Positions 49,474 through 60,900 of a stretch of 64,000 nt of DNA are shown here, piece by piece (the stretch's first letter is position 1; the number at the start of each line of letters is the position of its first letter). The DNA comes from Halichondria panicea. Taxonomy: Eukaryota > Porifera > Demospongiae > Suberitida > Halichondriidae. Position numbers and translations under genes: made by a program. The notes beneath the pieces were generated by a model. The model searched no databases. It was not told where the DNA came from and worked only from the letters and a program-made list of their open reading frames with translations. Location of the stretch: the NCBI RefSeq assembly GCF_963675165.1, contig NC_087384.1, forward strand, positions 6,317,182 to 6,381,181, in the 5' to 3' direction.

Positions 49474-52400
49474 CTGTGTGCCTGTGTGCCTGTATATACG
49501 TGGTGTGTGTGTGTGACTAACGTTGCTCTGTTACCCTACAGCTGTCCTCGGTGTCCTCAGTTGTGTGATACTAATGTTTGTCATAAGCCCAGAGTATGCT
49601 GGTGTCACTATTGGTAAGTAGCCTTTGCACGCACAAGTTAATTTCATCACCCGTAAGTTTTTTGCAAGCTATATGAAAGAATCCATTCCTCCCTCCAGCT
49701 GTGATGGTCCTCTTGTTTATCTACCTGCTAATCCGTGGGCCGGCCACTCCGTGGGGTGACGTCTCTCAGGCACTCATCTATCATCAGGTGCGCAAATACC
49801 TCCTACGCTTGGACAAGAGGAAGAGTCACGTCAAGTTCTGGAGGCCAGAGGTGAGTGGGTGTGATCAATGAGCATTGTATATTGGTAAAATTTCATCCAT
49901 CTATATGTAAGTTGCTATTTTGGCTCAACCAAAAAGTATGTAATCTGCTGCTCTCTAATAGCATTCCCTCTTCTTGTACATGTACGTGTGCAATATTGTG
50001 ATGACTTCAGTTGCCATGGTTGATGGTGTGTGTAGGTTTTGCTGCTTGTGAACAATCCTCGATCATCACTGGGGCTCATTGAGTTCACCAATGATATGAA
50101 GAAAGGAGGACTCTTTGTACTGGGGCATGTTGTACCACGACCATTCAGCAGGGAGGTAAATAAGAAGGGAGAGCTTTAGTCTTACAAGCAAGGACACGTT
50201 GTAACTAAGTGTACATGTATTATAACTTTTAGAAGCACGTATAATCTACACTGTATGTAATAGTGTCCAGCTTGGTCTTGAGGTGAGGCCAGGATCATTC
50301 TGTGAATAGAAGCCCTTAACACACATGTAATTTGAGCATACAATTTGCATCCCCCATTTAACTGTTTTGATCCTTACTACCTATTACATCATTGCGTAGT
50401 ACCGTTAATCACATTCATATATACGCACACACACACACACACGTACAGACGGCCAACTACTACACTGGCCAGCTGAACGCTTGGTTGACATTTGTGGAGA
50501 TCTCCAAAGTGAAGGCATTTGTTGAGCTAAGCATTGCTCCCTCCATCAGAATGGGGACTCAGAACCTACTAGCCGTGAGTTGGGGAGAGGATATGTGTTT
50601 GTGTCTATAGCAGATCTAACTCAGATTGCATTTGTGTACATGCATTGTACATTCATTCTGGCCCTAATTTTAAAAAGAGCATAGGCTGTAATTAACACAT
50701 GTGTAAGTGCATGTGTGTATACGTATTTTTGCCTGTTTTTGTAGCTAACTATTAAAATAATAATTAAACCCCAACTCCCTCTAACTGTGTAGCCCCTGCT
50801 ATTACTCCCTCTAACTGTGTAGCCCCTGCTATTACTCCCTCTAACTGTATAGCCCCTGCTATTACTCCCTCCCCTCTGTGTAGCCCCTGCTATTACTCCC
50901 TCCCCTCTGTGTAGCCCCTGCTATTACTCCCTCCCTCTAACTGTGTAGCCCCTGCTATTACTCCCTCTAACTGTGTAGCCCCTGCTATTACTCCCTCTAA
51001 GTGTGTAGCCCCTGCTATTACTCCCTCTAACTGTGTAGCCCCTGCTATTACTCCCTCTAACTGTGTAGCCCCTGCTATTACTCCCTCTAAGTGTGTAGCC
51101 CCTGCTATTACTCCCTCTAAGTGTGTAGCCCCTGCTATTACTCCCTCTAACTGTGTGTAGCCCCTGCTATTACTCCCTCTAACTGTGTAGCCCCTGCTAT
51201 TACTCCCTCTAACTGTGTAGCCCCTGCTATTACTCCCTCTAACTGTGTAGCCCCTGCTATTACTCCCTCTAACTGTGTAGCCCCTGCTATTACTCCCTCC
51301 CTCTAAGTGTGTAGCCCCTGCTATTACTCCCTCTAACTGTGTAGCCCCTGCTATTACTCCCTCTAACTGTGTAGCCCCTGCTATTACTCCCTCTAAGTGT
51401 GTAGCCCCTGCTATTACTCCCTCTAAGTGTGTAGCCCCTGCTATTACTCCCTCTAACTGTGTGTAGCCCCTGCTATTACTCCCTCTAACTGTGTAGCCCC
51501 TGCTATTACTCCCTCTAACTGTGTAGCCCCTGCTATTACTCCCTCTAACTGTGTAGCCCCTGCTATTACTCCCTCTAACTGTGTAGCCCCTGCTATTACT
51601 CCCTCCCCTCTGTGTAGCCCCTGCTATTACTCCCTCTAAGTGTGTAGCCCCTGCTATTACTCCCTCCCCTCTGTGTAGCCCCTGCTATTACTCCCACTAA
51701 CTGTATAGCCCCTGCTATTACTCCCTCTAACTGTGTAGCCCCTGCTATTACTCCCTCTAACTGTGTAGCCCCTGCTATTACTCCCTCTAACTGTGTAGCC
51801 CCTGCTATTACTCCCTCTAACTGTGTAGCCCCTGCTATTACTCCCTCCCTCTAACTGTGTAGCCCCTGCTATTACTCCCTCTAAGTGTGTAGCCCCTGCT
51901 ATTACTCCCTCCCCTCTGTGTAGCCCCTGCTATTACTCCCTCTAACTGTGTAGCCCCTGCTATTACTCCCTCCCCTCTGTGTAGCCCCTGCTATTACTCC
52001 CTCTAACTGTGTAGCCCCTGCTATTACTCCCTCCCTCTAACTGTGTAGCCCCTGCTATTACTCCCTCTAACACTGTAGCCCCTGCTATTACTCCCTCCCC
52101 TCCTGCACAGACTGCTGGTCTCGGTGGAATGAAACCGAACACTATAGCATTGGGTTTCTATGACGACAGTATTCCTAGAAGCCAGTTTATCAACCTTAAG
52201 ATCAAACTGAGCAAACGACCGCAAATATTCCGCTCCTTCATCCGGGACCAGTCCGTGGAGAAGTTTGATCGAATCAACCAGGAACTGCCGTTTATTAGGA
52301 CTGCTGTGAGTTTGTGGGATAGCAGTTTCTTGCTAGCTAGAATATTACTTTTTTTTAAAGTTAAAAAACAACGTACTTTTCATGCATACATGTATAACTA

Positions 52401-54776
52401 CATTGTGTTGTATTTACCATATGGCATTGTACTGCACATTGTTGTGTGTGTGTGGGGTGTGTGGGTGGGTGTGGGTGAGTGGGTGTGTGTGTGTGTGGGT
52501 GTGTGGGTGCAGTGATGATCGAGTCTCTTGTTGTCATGCTCAGGTTGAAGACCAGGTGCTGAGTTTGGATGACTATGTTGGTGTGATACAGGATGCTAGC
52601 ATCATGGGCAAGAATGTCTGCATCATGAGACAGTGAGTACCCTTGCTCTAGAGGCAGGACATTCCTATTAGTGTTGTTCCCAACTATACTATTGAAGGCC
52701 TTTATATACACAACAGTGTAACTCTGAACATTTCCTATTAGTGTTGGTGCTACAATGTTTGACAAACGTCCCAACTAAGTCCTTTGTGGGTGATATTATA
52801 CACGATAGTGTCTCCTAACTCTTGAACATTTCCTATTAGTGTTGGTTGGTGCTACAAACGTTCCCAGCTATAATATCGAAAGCTATAATATTGAAGGCCT
52901 TTGTTATGAGACTGTGAGCACCTCCTAACTCTAATAGTGTCGGTACAATGTATGACAAACGTATTGATGTTGTTCCAAGCCAGGCCTTATGGTTGTTATT
53001 ACATAAATACACTGTATAATTATATCTACCCACTGCATGATATCAAATATTGGTTCCAACTTGGAACAGCCATACCTTATGTTCTGGTGATCCAATTTCA
53101 GTAATTTTTTGATTTCTGAAAGCTTGGAGAACAGTTTCATGCAGTTGTCCTTCTTCAGAATGTTGTTACCTGTACATGTATACTGAAGGGTGAATTCTAC
53201 TGTGCTATTAGTGTGTATACCTCCCCCCCTCCCCTTACAGTTTTGAAACTCTAGACAAGAAGCAGTTGAAGGCCCGCCCTTACATTGACGTGTGGCCCCA
53301 TCAAGTCACCTTTGAGTCTGGCTTTGACAACACTTTCATGCTTGTGCTGCAATTGGCTTGTGTACTCAATATGAAGGGGGACTGGAAGTCGAGCACCAAG
53401 ATACGAATATTTGTCGTCGTCGAAAGTAAGTTATTGTCTTATCCATTATACTTTTATCCTACCCTGTTGCTTCCAAATGTCTAGACTTACTTTTAGAAGC
53501 GAATAACAATTGAATGAACAGCATCCAGCAATGCCTCTGGGTCTACAAACAAAATAGAAATTATAGTTCTAATGATTATGCATCACCAAGTCTTCATTTT
53601 CTCTCTTTATTTCCTTCAGAGGAGACGGGGTCAGAGCGAATGATACTGAATGAGCTGCTCACTGAGACTAGGATTTCCGCACAAGTTCATGTGAGTGTCA
53701 TATGACTGTCACACATAAATCTGATCTGTTGACTACTTCTGATTTCCTTATGATTGTTTGAGGCCTATAGTCTTGGTAGTCTAGTGTAATTATACACTAC
53801 TGTACTGTTACAACAGATTGTCATGTGTCGCTTGCTTCCCTTCTCTCTGTCCAGATGTTATCGCCTCCAGGGCAGGAGGAATTTGGGACATTTTCCGAGA
53901 GCTTCCGTACGAACTCTGCCCTCTCCCTGCATAGTGCCCACTACCACACTCAGATTAACCGTCTGATGCAGGAGCACTCGAGCAATGCCTCCGTTATTTT
54001 CACGTCCTTGCCAGCTATCCCTGACGACCTACGAGAGGCTAAAGATTTCTATGATGCTATGGATACACTCTCCTGTGAGTTTACTGTGTTGAGTGCACGT
54101 ACATGTACCGTATTACTAGAATATATTTTACGAGTGAAAAACCTTTGCAAATGAGTCAAATAAAAATGGACCCTTTGCGATCTAACTATTGCGTTTTGGC
54201 AAGGATCATGTATTTACCAGTACTAATTTAGGTTTTGCAATTAATTTTTACTATGCAAATTGGTCAAAGTTAGCATACGGTTGATGTTCGCAAAACCCTC
54301 TAATAATACGGTAATTTAAATTATTCATGTTACTGTACTTATATGGTTGGAGCACTGGGTGTTTATAAGCACCTCAACTACAGAAACCGAAAGTTTGGTG
54401 CTGTCTGTTTTAGTTTTATGCATTAAATGACCCTTAACCATGTGTTTATAGGGATGGTAAAGATCATTGATTTATAAGTATCAATAGATGATAGCTTTTT
54501 GGTCCTGGTAAAGATCATTGATTTATAAGTATCAATAGATGATAGCTTTTTGGTCCTGGTAAAGATCATTGATTTATAAGTATCAATAGATGATAGCTTT
54601 TTGGTCCTGGTAAAGATCATCGATTTATAAGATAGCTTTTTGGCCCATTATAGTTTGTGTTCTGGTTGAGACCACTCTATCATAGCCTCATGTCATGCGT
54701 TCCTCTCCCCTCAGGCCAGCTGCCTCCGACTGTGTTGGTGTACGGGAATGCACCAGTGATGTCACCTAACATTTGA
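37822..54776 (+). CDS. SLC12A9: SLC12A9-like cotransporter family protein, second intact copy
   Basis: 26 exons with exactly the same lengths as 20474-36137: 37822-38032, 38484-38587, 38890-39007, 43161-43256, 43853-43921, 44280-44372, 44608-44672, 44745-44810, 45083-45154, 45927-46023, 46574-46675, 46825-46886, 47034-47157, 48690-48775, 48991-49115, 49308-49339, 49542-49613, 49699-49850, 50036-50155, 50449-50574, 52111-52305, 52544-52632, 53241-53425, 53620-53690, 53855-54074, 54715-54776. It gives 937 codons and an open frame. Differences that I found from the first intact copy: M275V, A509V, N574S, Q718R, L725F, H771R, S935P, plus silent changes. Motifs and topology are as described there. 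Introns 13 and 20 contain arrays absent or different in the sister copy. The stop lies 222 bp from the stop of the convergent rabphilin-like gene, and AATAAA at 54963 is a candidate poly(A) signal. Confidence 0.93.
39398..40042 (-). CDS. Hypothetical antisense ORF in SLC12A9 intron 3 (copy 3)
   Basis: 214-codon frame identical to the unit 1 version (6848-7492) apart from its last two residues (SC instead of TV), because the MITE of unit 1 is absent. It differs from unit 2. Function unknown. Confidence 0.35.
   Translation of the reverse strand: MNSRTLKPFVCSNDHPGIMDTTSTQPSIELELEPEPSKEAEDGSTQDVTIIVPSLTREQSTESNSCTPYRKRFKSIDEDDSDTEGTAVCSQLPHTMSSQTSDSSSSSSSSVTATVALVTRNMSRENSIRRRSLQERSQVPRRRPTALFPLGRQESCEGGHPAEMVTPEATPVKTNNGIIHIVGLVNISPVILYHRDNNNVLQNNPRQYRRAHSC
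40571..40738 (+). repeat. Short tandem duplication, about 84 bp
   Basis: The block from AGCAACAGTTGTATATAGAA to the end of CACAGATTGTGGC occurs twice in succession in SLC12A9 intron 3 of this copy. It occurs once in the other two copies (near 8023 and 23246). Confidence 0.85.
42106..42210 (-). pseudogene. TMTC-like TPR exon relic (copy 3)
   Basis: Third copy of the antisense TPR block ([26 protein letters not shown]). It combines a feature of copy 1 (NAKVH) with one of copy 2 (REATEHYE). Confidence 0.5.
42272..42397. repeat. Minisatellite, ATTATGCCCT plus C-run units
   Basis: Seven to eight units, the longest version of the array seen at 9622-9728 and 24863-24945. Confidence 0.9.
43320..43544. 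mobile_element. TA-targeting MITE, copy-specific insertion in intron 4
   Basis: Same family as 6630-6855 (ends CCGTATAGCGCGAAATTTTC and complement), flanked by TA. The other two SLC12A9 copies read GTTTACRTATCTTCCC through the site (near 10669 and 25862) and are empty. This insertion therefore followed or segregated with the duplication. Confidence 0.85.
45725..45926. repeat. C-run and CA array at the exon 10 acceptor
   Basis: Longer version of 28241-28388: about seven compound units of C runs, CA repeats and CTAACT. Reverse-strand Cys-Val-Gly ORFs are artefacts. Confidence 0.9.
47346..48050 (+). repeat. Minisatellite, 44-bp higher-order units, about 16 copies
   Basis: Each unit joins CAACCTTGTGTAGGCTTCCC plus CAACATTT to a short version CAACCTATGTGCAGGC. 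The two halves are related to each other and to the 29-bp unit in the same intron of the other intact copy (29818-30697). Occasional units carry AGCCTTGCCC instead of AGGCTTCCCC. Confidence 0.93.
48051..48600. other. Copy-specific insertion in SLC12A9 intron 13
   Basis: This sequence has no counterpart in the other intact copy. It starts with ACCGTATATGCTTGATTAGA and includes GGGTCATTCCATATCAATT, which looks like a transposon end. No ORF and no second inverted end was found. It is probably one or two degraded DNA-transposon pieces next to the minisatellite. Confidence 0.5.
49354..49513 (+). repeat. (GT)n compound array in SLC12A9 intron 16
   Basis: Short version of 31553-32195 with GATGTGTGCCTGTATGTG-type modules. 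It does not code for protein. Confidence 0.9.
50772..52095 (+). repeat. Minisatellite, 30-bp units, about 44 copies
   Basis: The unit is TGTGTAGCCCCTGCTATTAC plus TCCCTCTAAC, repeated with minor variants (TCTAAG, CCCCTC) over 1.3 kb of SLC12A9 intron 20, ending 15 bp before the exon 21 acceptor. The same intron of the other intact copy (33521-33561) has one unit only. Each unit carries a CTAAC branch-point-like motif and a TGTGTAG that resembles a 3' splice site. No coding role. Confidence 0.95.
54108..54311. mobile_element. MITE, CCGTATTACTAGAA family, 204 bp
   Basis: TA-flanked (54106-54107 and 54312-54313), with ends CCGTATTACTAGAATA and AATAATACGG. This is the best-preserved family member in the window. 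Relatives: 35509-35670 (same site), 7661-7869 and 62940-63140. Confidence 0.78.
54456..54640 (+). repeat. Minisatellite, GATCATTGATTTATAAG units
   Basis: Four units of about 51 bp in SLC12A9 intron 25, more regular than the counterpart 35817-36000. Confidence 0.9.
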
Positions 54777-54998
54777 ACACTTGAAGCAGGCAGGTCTCTT
54801 AAGAAACAACACTTGATTAGATCTCTTGAATTGCTTCTCAAACTAAATTAATTGTCTTTCGTTATAATAATTATAAGTGTCCTCTTTTTATTCGGGTGTT
54901 TGTTTTTTTTTGGAAGAATTCTATTAATTATTTATAATTATACGATAAATTACACAGTAAAAAATAAAACATACAAATGAAAGTCTTATAATGATAGA
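54777..54998. terminator. Shared 3' region of two convergent genes
   Basis: Only 222 bp separate the SLC12A9 stop (54776) from the rabphilin-like stop (minus strand, 54999). AATAAA at 54963-54968 (+) could end SLC12A9, and the complement of AATAAA at 54887-54892 could end the minus-strand gene. With these signals the two mRNAs would overlap by roughly 100 bp. Use of either signal is inferred. Confidence 0.5.
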
Positions 54999-57900
54999 TC
55001 AATTTCGAATTCTTCCAGGCAGTGTCTGATATTTGCTCATAGTTTTTTTTGAGCTTCCTTCCTCAGTCCTGGACGACAGCCCCTCCCTCTCCATATTGGC
55101 CCCTCCCACATCGATACGAGTTGCATACATACTAGACGAGCGAGGGCGATGTGCCCCGGAGTGTGGTACTGACTGCATCAGCTGTTTCACTTGACGACTA
55201 ATGACATTCGAGGATCGTCTAGCTCCCGCATAGGCATAAGTCGGTGTTTTGTGAGATCCAGGTGCTTTAAGTTCGTACCAATCCCAGACGTCTTGGTCAG
55301 GTTGTGCCATAAAGTTTCTCCAAAATGAGATTGAATCGAAATGAATTTCCCCTAAGAATATGTTTTTTAGTTTCTTGTGGTCTTTAACGGTTATGGTCAT
55401 ACGGCAGAATGGAAGGTCTTGTAACCTGATACTGAAGTGCAGCTCCTACAAGAGAATTAGCAGACATAGAAATAGACACCTGATGTATACGTGTTGTCTT
55501 GAATTTTAATTATTACCCTATATATAATAATTATATCTTTGTTTTGGTCAGAAGCGATAGATTTTGACTATGCTGTAGTCACTTCATTTAATATACACCA
55601 CGTGATAGACCTCGATCTCTTAGAGCGACTGATCTGAATGCCTGTTTTGGTTTTGAAAATTGGGGTTGTACCAAGTGTAGAGAAAACACTGACATCAATA
55701 GCATATCACATTAATCAGCTGTATAGATAACTGGATATAGGTGCATCGTGTGTGTGAGATTAATTACAATAGACTGCATAAGAATTATATACCTCGTTGA
55801 ATGCAGGGTTGATTGTTTTCAAGCATGTGCTAGTTTTTCTCTTAAGAATCTTCCCTTTGCATTGGATGTGGCTGCATAAAGAACCGATGAAACACTCTCA
55901 AAGTATATGTATGTATTTATAGAACTAGGATATAGGGAAAAAACACTTAGCCAACATTTAATGGTCTCCATTATTTTGTCAGAAGAGAATGATAGTCAAG
56001 TTTATGCGGTTAATTGTAATCGAATCAATTGAAAGCACATACCATTTGGCGAAGGGGTCACAGTTCGTCTCCTTGGTTCCATAGTTCAACAGTTGGTCGG
56101 CTTTGATCACGTGCACAGTGAAGGTCTCGGTCTTGGTGGAGTATTTCATCATCAGTTCAATCTTACCACGTTGTTTCTCCCTCAAGCGATGATTCGGCAC
56201 CTGCACAAATTAATTGAGTTGGTGCAGAAAATAACTTAGAGTGTGCATTTTGTTTTGAGAAACAATGGCTGGGGGAGGTCATATTGAAAGATTGAAATGA
56301 TGGTGAACTCTCTCTTCCAAAAATAATACAGATTATAACATTTTGCTCGACATTAAAAGGTCAATAACCTAGAGGCTTCTTTTATGCTAGTGTCACAGAA
56401 GTGCCGTATAAACAATTCCATACAATTGGAATGCCCTAGGAAGTGTCCAGAACATAATACATCATTTTAAAATTCACTTTTTTGTCATCCAATAACCTCC
56501 TGATGGTCAGGCAGTTTGATTGGGCAACGAGCAGCTCGTACAGATTCACTCGAGTCCCACCAATGAAATCATCCTTGGAGAATTCGTCATAGTCCATGAC
56601 AACCATGCTGCAGAGTACAGTAGAAGAGAGTGTTGAGACGGCCGATTATGAGACAGCTTTTTTAAAAACATAAGTGCTTCAGCTATTCTCTTTAGTATAA
56701 TAGCATTACCTCTCTAGTTTTTTTTCCAAACGAAATTAGTAGTTGTACGCTTGTACAGCTATAGATCTAGTTTGTGTAAGTACAGAATTTAATTGGAGAA
56801 AACATTTACTCTAAGTGGATGAATAAGTAAATTCACTGTTATCTGTTACCACAAGAGTAACTGTTTTGTAGACGGAGGAGAAGGCTGTATTTCATGCATG
56901 CCTGTCGTAGCCAATTAGTTAATTGAATGAATTGCAATGGCGTCTCGTAATGCCTCCCTTGTCTCATAACATCCAAATCAATGCAATCACTAAAAACTGC
57001 AAACAAAACACTTTCACTCGACATTTTTTGCTTTCATGCAAAGCCATGGTTGTTAGTGAAGAGACTAGTTTGCTTCCTTAGGAACACTGTAAAATAGTGG
57101 AGTTCAAAACATGTTGATGTCTCATTGCACTCTAATCATTGAAATATCAATTTTACCTACTTTATTTAGCATAATGAGTGTAGCTATCTATTCATTACTA
57201 CTCACTATAACTTTCTTTCTGATAGAGATTCTTTGCTAACTCTTTCAAATGTAAAACTTTCCTCATATTCCGGATTGAGTGTTTTGAACTGGATATCGGT
57301 TTGCACATCATGCTGAGGGGGAGAAATGTAAATACATGCATTCTGAGAATATATAGATCTCACCATTTTGTGGCCAGGAACAAGGAATAGATTCACATAG
57401 GGATCAGAGAAGCCATTAGCATCCATTGGTCTCAGTCCCTGTGTTGGTTATAGACATGCGCAGTAGGGAAATTGATATGCTTGAGCAAGTTGCTGCAATC
57501 ATAATTGTGCAATGCTGCAGTGCAATGCTTCACATGTACATGTACATGGAAACATTCTCTACTGCCATGCCCCCAGGCACACACCAAATATAGTTCCTAG
57601 CTGTTAGCTGTTACCCGGCCTGAGGGGTACAGGTGTGCTTTACCTTGCATCTCAGCACGGTGACTGTGAGGGTAGAGCTAGTCTCCTCATACTGCAGACA
57701 CACCTCAATAGAACCACACAACCCTGCACAGGGGAAAGAGAACACACATATAATTGGTGTAGCAATAGAAACGTATAAAGGGATGCAAAATGCACAGCAG
57801 CAAAGGCTCTGAAGCCTTACACTACACAACGGGTATGGGTCCACAAAGATGCTGCATAGGTTCATAGGTCATAATGCTGCTACACCCCCAATTTCTTTGC

Positions 57901-60900
57901 ATTGGGGTGGTTTAATTGAGGCAACATAATCTGATGATTGTATGTTGTACTGTACTAGTACTGTATGCACACACACAAACTGACAACTTTGAACAGGACT
58001 GAAAAGCTTAAGAATATTGAATGAATGAGTTATGAGTTCTCTCTTGTGAACTAGAAACTGTACACATACCCACACACACAATGACATTATAGATACACAA
58101 CTAAAATTCCATTCCTTTATTGCTATACTTACGATTGATGAACTGTGACATGAACATAATGTGATTACAAAAACATGATAAATTCCATTAATCTGTGATA
58201 CACAGCACACACAGACACCCTACAACTTGGTCAGCCTCTCACCATCAGGAGCAGCTGAGTGGCTTTGTGGTCGTGGCACATCCTCACCACTCGGACGTCT
58301 CATGTCAGGAGAGCGCCCCCCTCTCCTGACTGGTCTTTCCATTCCACTGACAGCGGAGGATCTGGTACGGGCTCGGGACATTTCTGGCAGCTGCGGCTCA
58401 GGTGTTGTTGTATCTGGCATTGAATGTATGGCTCTGGGGCGACCACGTCTCACTGCACTCGATCGACGTCGGAACTGGAACTGATTCTCCTCATCAGGAA
58501 GATCGTCACCAGCTATCGACAGGCTCGTAGCGTCTTCACCGCTTTCTGGACGACTCTTCATCATCCTAGTAGTGCGAGCGGCGTTTCGCCTTCGAAGAGG
58601 TGAGTTTCCAGGACTCTTCTTTGCTTCAGGACTAGAGAAGTCTGAACTGGATAATTTCGAAGGGTCAATTTTGCTTGGTTCTTGTGTATTTGTCTCAGGT
58701 TCTTGTGAAATGGGTTGTACTCTTGTTTGCTTCTTTCTAATCTCCTCAAGTAGATTGCCCATCACAGTTTTGTTACTGATTGTAGATCGAGTGTTTCCAG
58801 TTCTCGACAGCGAGCTTACATTCAACTTTTCAAAACTGTCCTCTTTTGGAGGGAGTGGGGGCATGTCCAACACTTTATCCTTTGCTGGAAGAGGGGGTTT
58901 GCCAGGTGAGTCATCTTTAGCAGGTAACGGTGGGAGAGGTATCTTTGGAGAAGCTCGCGTGTCTTCTTTCATTGGAAGAGGCGGCTTTGGAGAGTTCTCC
59001 TCTTTGGGTGGCAGTGGAGGCCTGGGTACGGTGGTGTTGTCTTTTGATGGTAGCGGTGGTACTGTTCGTTTAGAGGAACTCTCCTTCAAAGGCAGTGGAG
59101 GTTTTGTTTCGTCACTTGGTTTGCGACCCCTAGCTCGAGGTACTGGGGGTGTGGTAGGTGGAGTTGTAACCGAGGGAAGTGTACGAGGTACAGTAGAGGG
59201 TTTGGTTGTCTCTGCTGACTCAGCAGGAATGGGGGGAACCACCCTAGCGGAGAGTGGGGGTGGTGTTTCGTTCTCAGATAGTTCCTTTTTTTTAAGGCTG
59301 GCAGATCGGGTGGGGATTCTTGGATTAGTCTCTGTATCGACTGGCGATTGATTAGCTGTGTCTGCCTGAGGCTCTCTTCGTCGCCGTGGTACTGGGGGTG
59401 AAGTTTCCTCTGTGATTGTGGTCATTCTTCGAGGTGTTTTCGGATCAGTAATAGTGGTTGCGGTTGCAACTTTTCCAGTTTTAACTTTGACAAACTCATC
59501 TGGTTCTGGATCATCTTTAATGACAGGCTTTGGCTTCGTCTTTGTGAAGTCAACCTGACTGTAGTGGACAACTGTGGTATCACGTGGAATGTCTGAAATT
59601 GTAGCCGTCTTTTTCGGAGTGACTTTGGCGAATAGTTCTACGGTTTTTTTCGGAGTTTTCGAAAATTCGACTGTACTGTAGATGAGCGAGTCAGCTTTGT
59701 CAACCACCGAGACTTTTTTGAAGTCTGTCTTCACTGGAGTGTTAGTGGGAGTGTTCTCTTCGCGGCTACTTGTTGGTCCCTTCGAGTTTCCAGTTGATTT
59801 CTCAAAAACATTGTCTTTTTCGATGTTTTGCGGCTCTGGGAAAAACTGTTCGACAGCTGGGTCCGTTGGTCTTCGTAGTTTAATCTGTGGGAGGCTTGGT
59901 ACATGTACTGGTGATGGTGAGGCTGTAGACTCTTCTTTACACGAAGAGCTTCGATCTCCCACTGTCCCCTCGTTGCCTGAGGCACTGCTTGGGGAACGAC
60001 TATCTCTCTTTAGTTTAGCACGTCTCCTTGACTCCTCCATTCCGGATTTGTTCTTACTTGATATCGCAGCTCTTCTCGATACCCCACGTCCTGAAGAACC
60101 CTCACTCCCACGCCTGAACTCTTCATCCACCAACTTTCTGACCCGGTGAGCATCCTTCGACACATCATCCTGTGACTTGGTTCTACGAGGCGGACTGCTT
60201 TCTTTTCGTGGAGGACTCGGCTGTGAGGTCGAATGTGATCTCATCACAGGCGTCGTTTCTTTGCTAGTGGTACCGAAAGATCGAGGTAAAGTAGCTGTAG
60301 ATTCTGGCAGGCTACTATCTTTCCTGGGATGAAGTTCTTTCATGAAATTTAGAGAAGGGAGGGGAGAGCCTTCAGATGGTTGCTTAGCGGTGAAGTTAAG
60401 TTGTGGTTCGATACTCGAGGGTACTTCAATTTCGTCTTCGTCTGTGTCGTCTGACGAGTCCAGCCGGGCGGGGTTGATGAATGCACGAGGCAGAGAGCCA
60501 ACTGAGGGGGGGGGGGTATGAAGAAGACATAAGTGAACAGTTGTATATGTATGTGGTGCAATTCAAAATGTCATACGTACTATGTACATGCACATGACGT
60601 TGTGAAATAGGAGTGTCTCGTATTGAAATTGAGTTAGTCTAGAGTATTGTCATCAAAACATCGTACACAACTCATGATAAGGCTTGAAGCTGACTCATGC
60701 AATTAGAACAGAAAGGCTTTGTGTAAGTAAACACATACCCTTACCACTTCTCAGCGTAAGGGTTCTGTTGTGCGACACCTGCAGAAAATAATTAAACAAG
60801 TTCACGGAATACCATTCATTAGTCAACTGATGACAGTTACCAAGAAGAGTGTATAGGATTTATTATACAAGCCACCCTTGTAACTAAGCTTCAGTCTTCA

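Noticed and set aside
50772..52095. CRISPR-like array
   Set aside because: The 30-bp units are directly adjacent without unique spacers and lie in an intron of an animal gene; it is a minisatellite. The same applies to 29818-30697 and 47346-48050.
58220..58242. Stop of the 707-codon frame (GERLTKL) as the end of a separate protein
   Set aside because: A consensus donor at GATG|GTGAGA precedes it and joins in phase to the C2A exon at 57723, so these codons are intronic.
58572..60149. Plus-strand ORFs of 259 and 155 codons
   Set aside because: They are shadows of the long rabphilin-like exon on the minus strand, whose splice phases and motifs are coherent.
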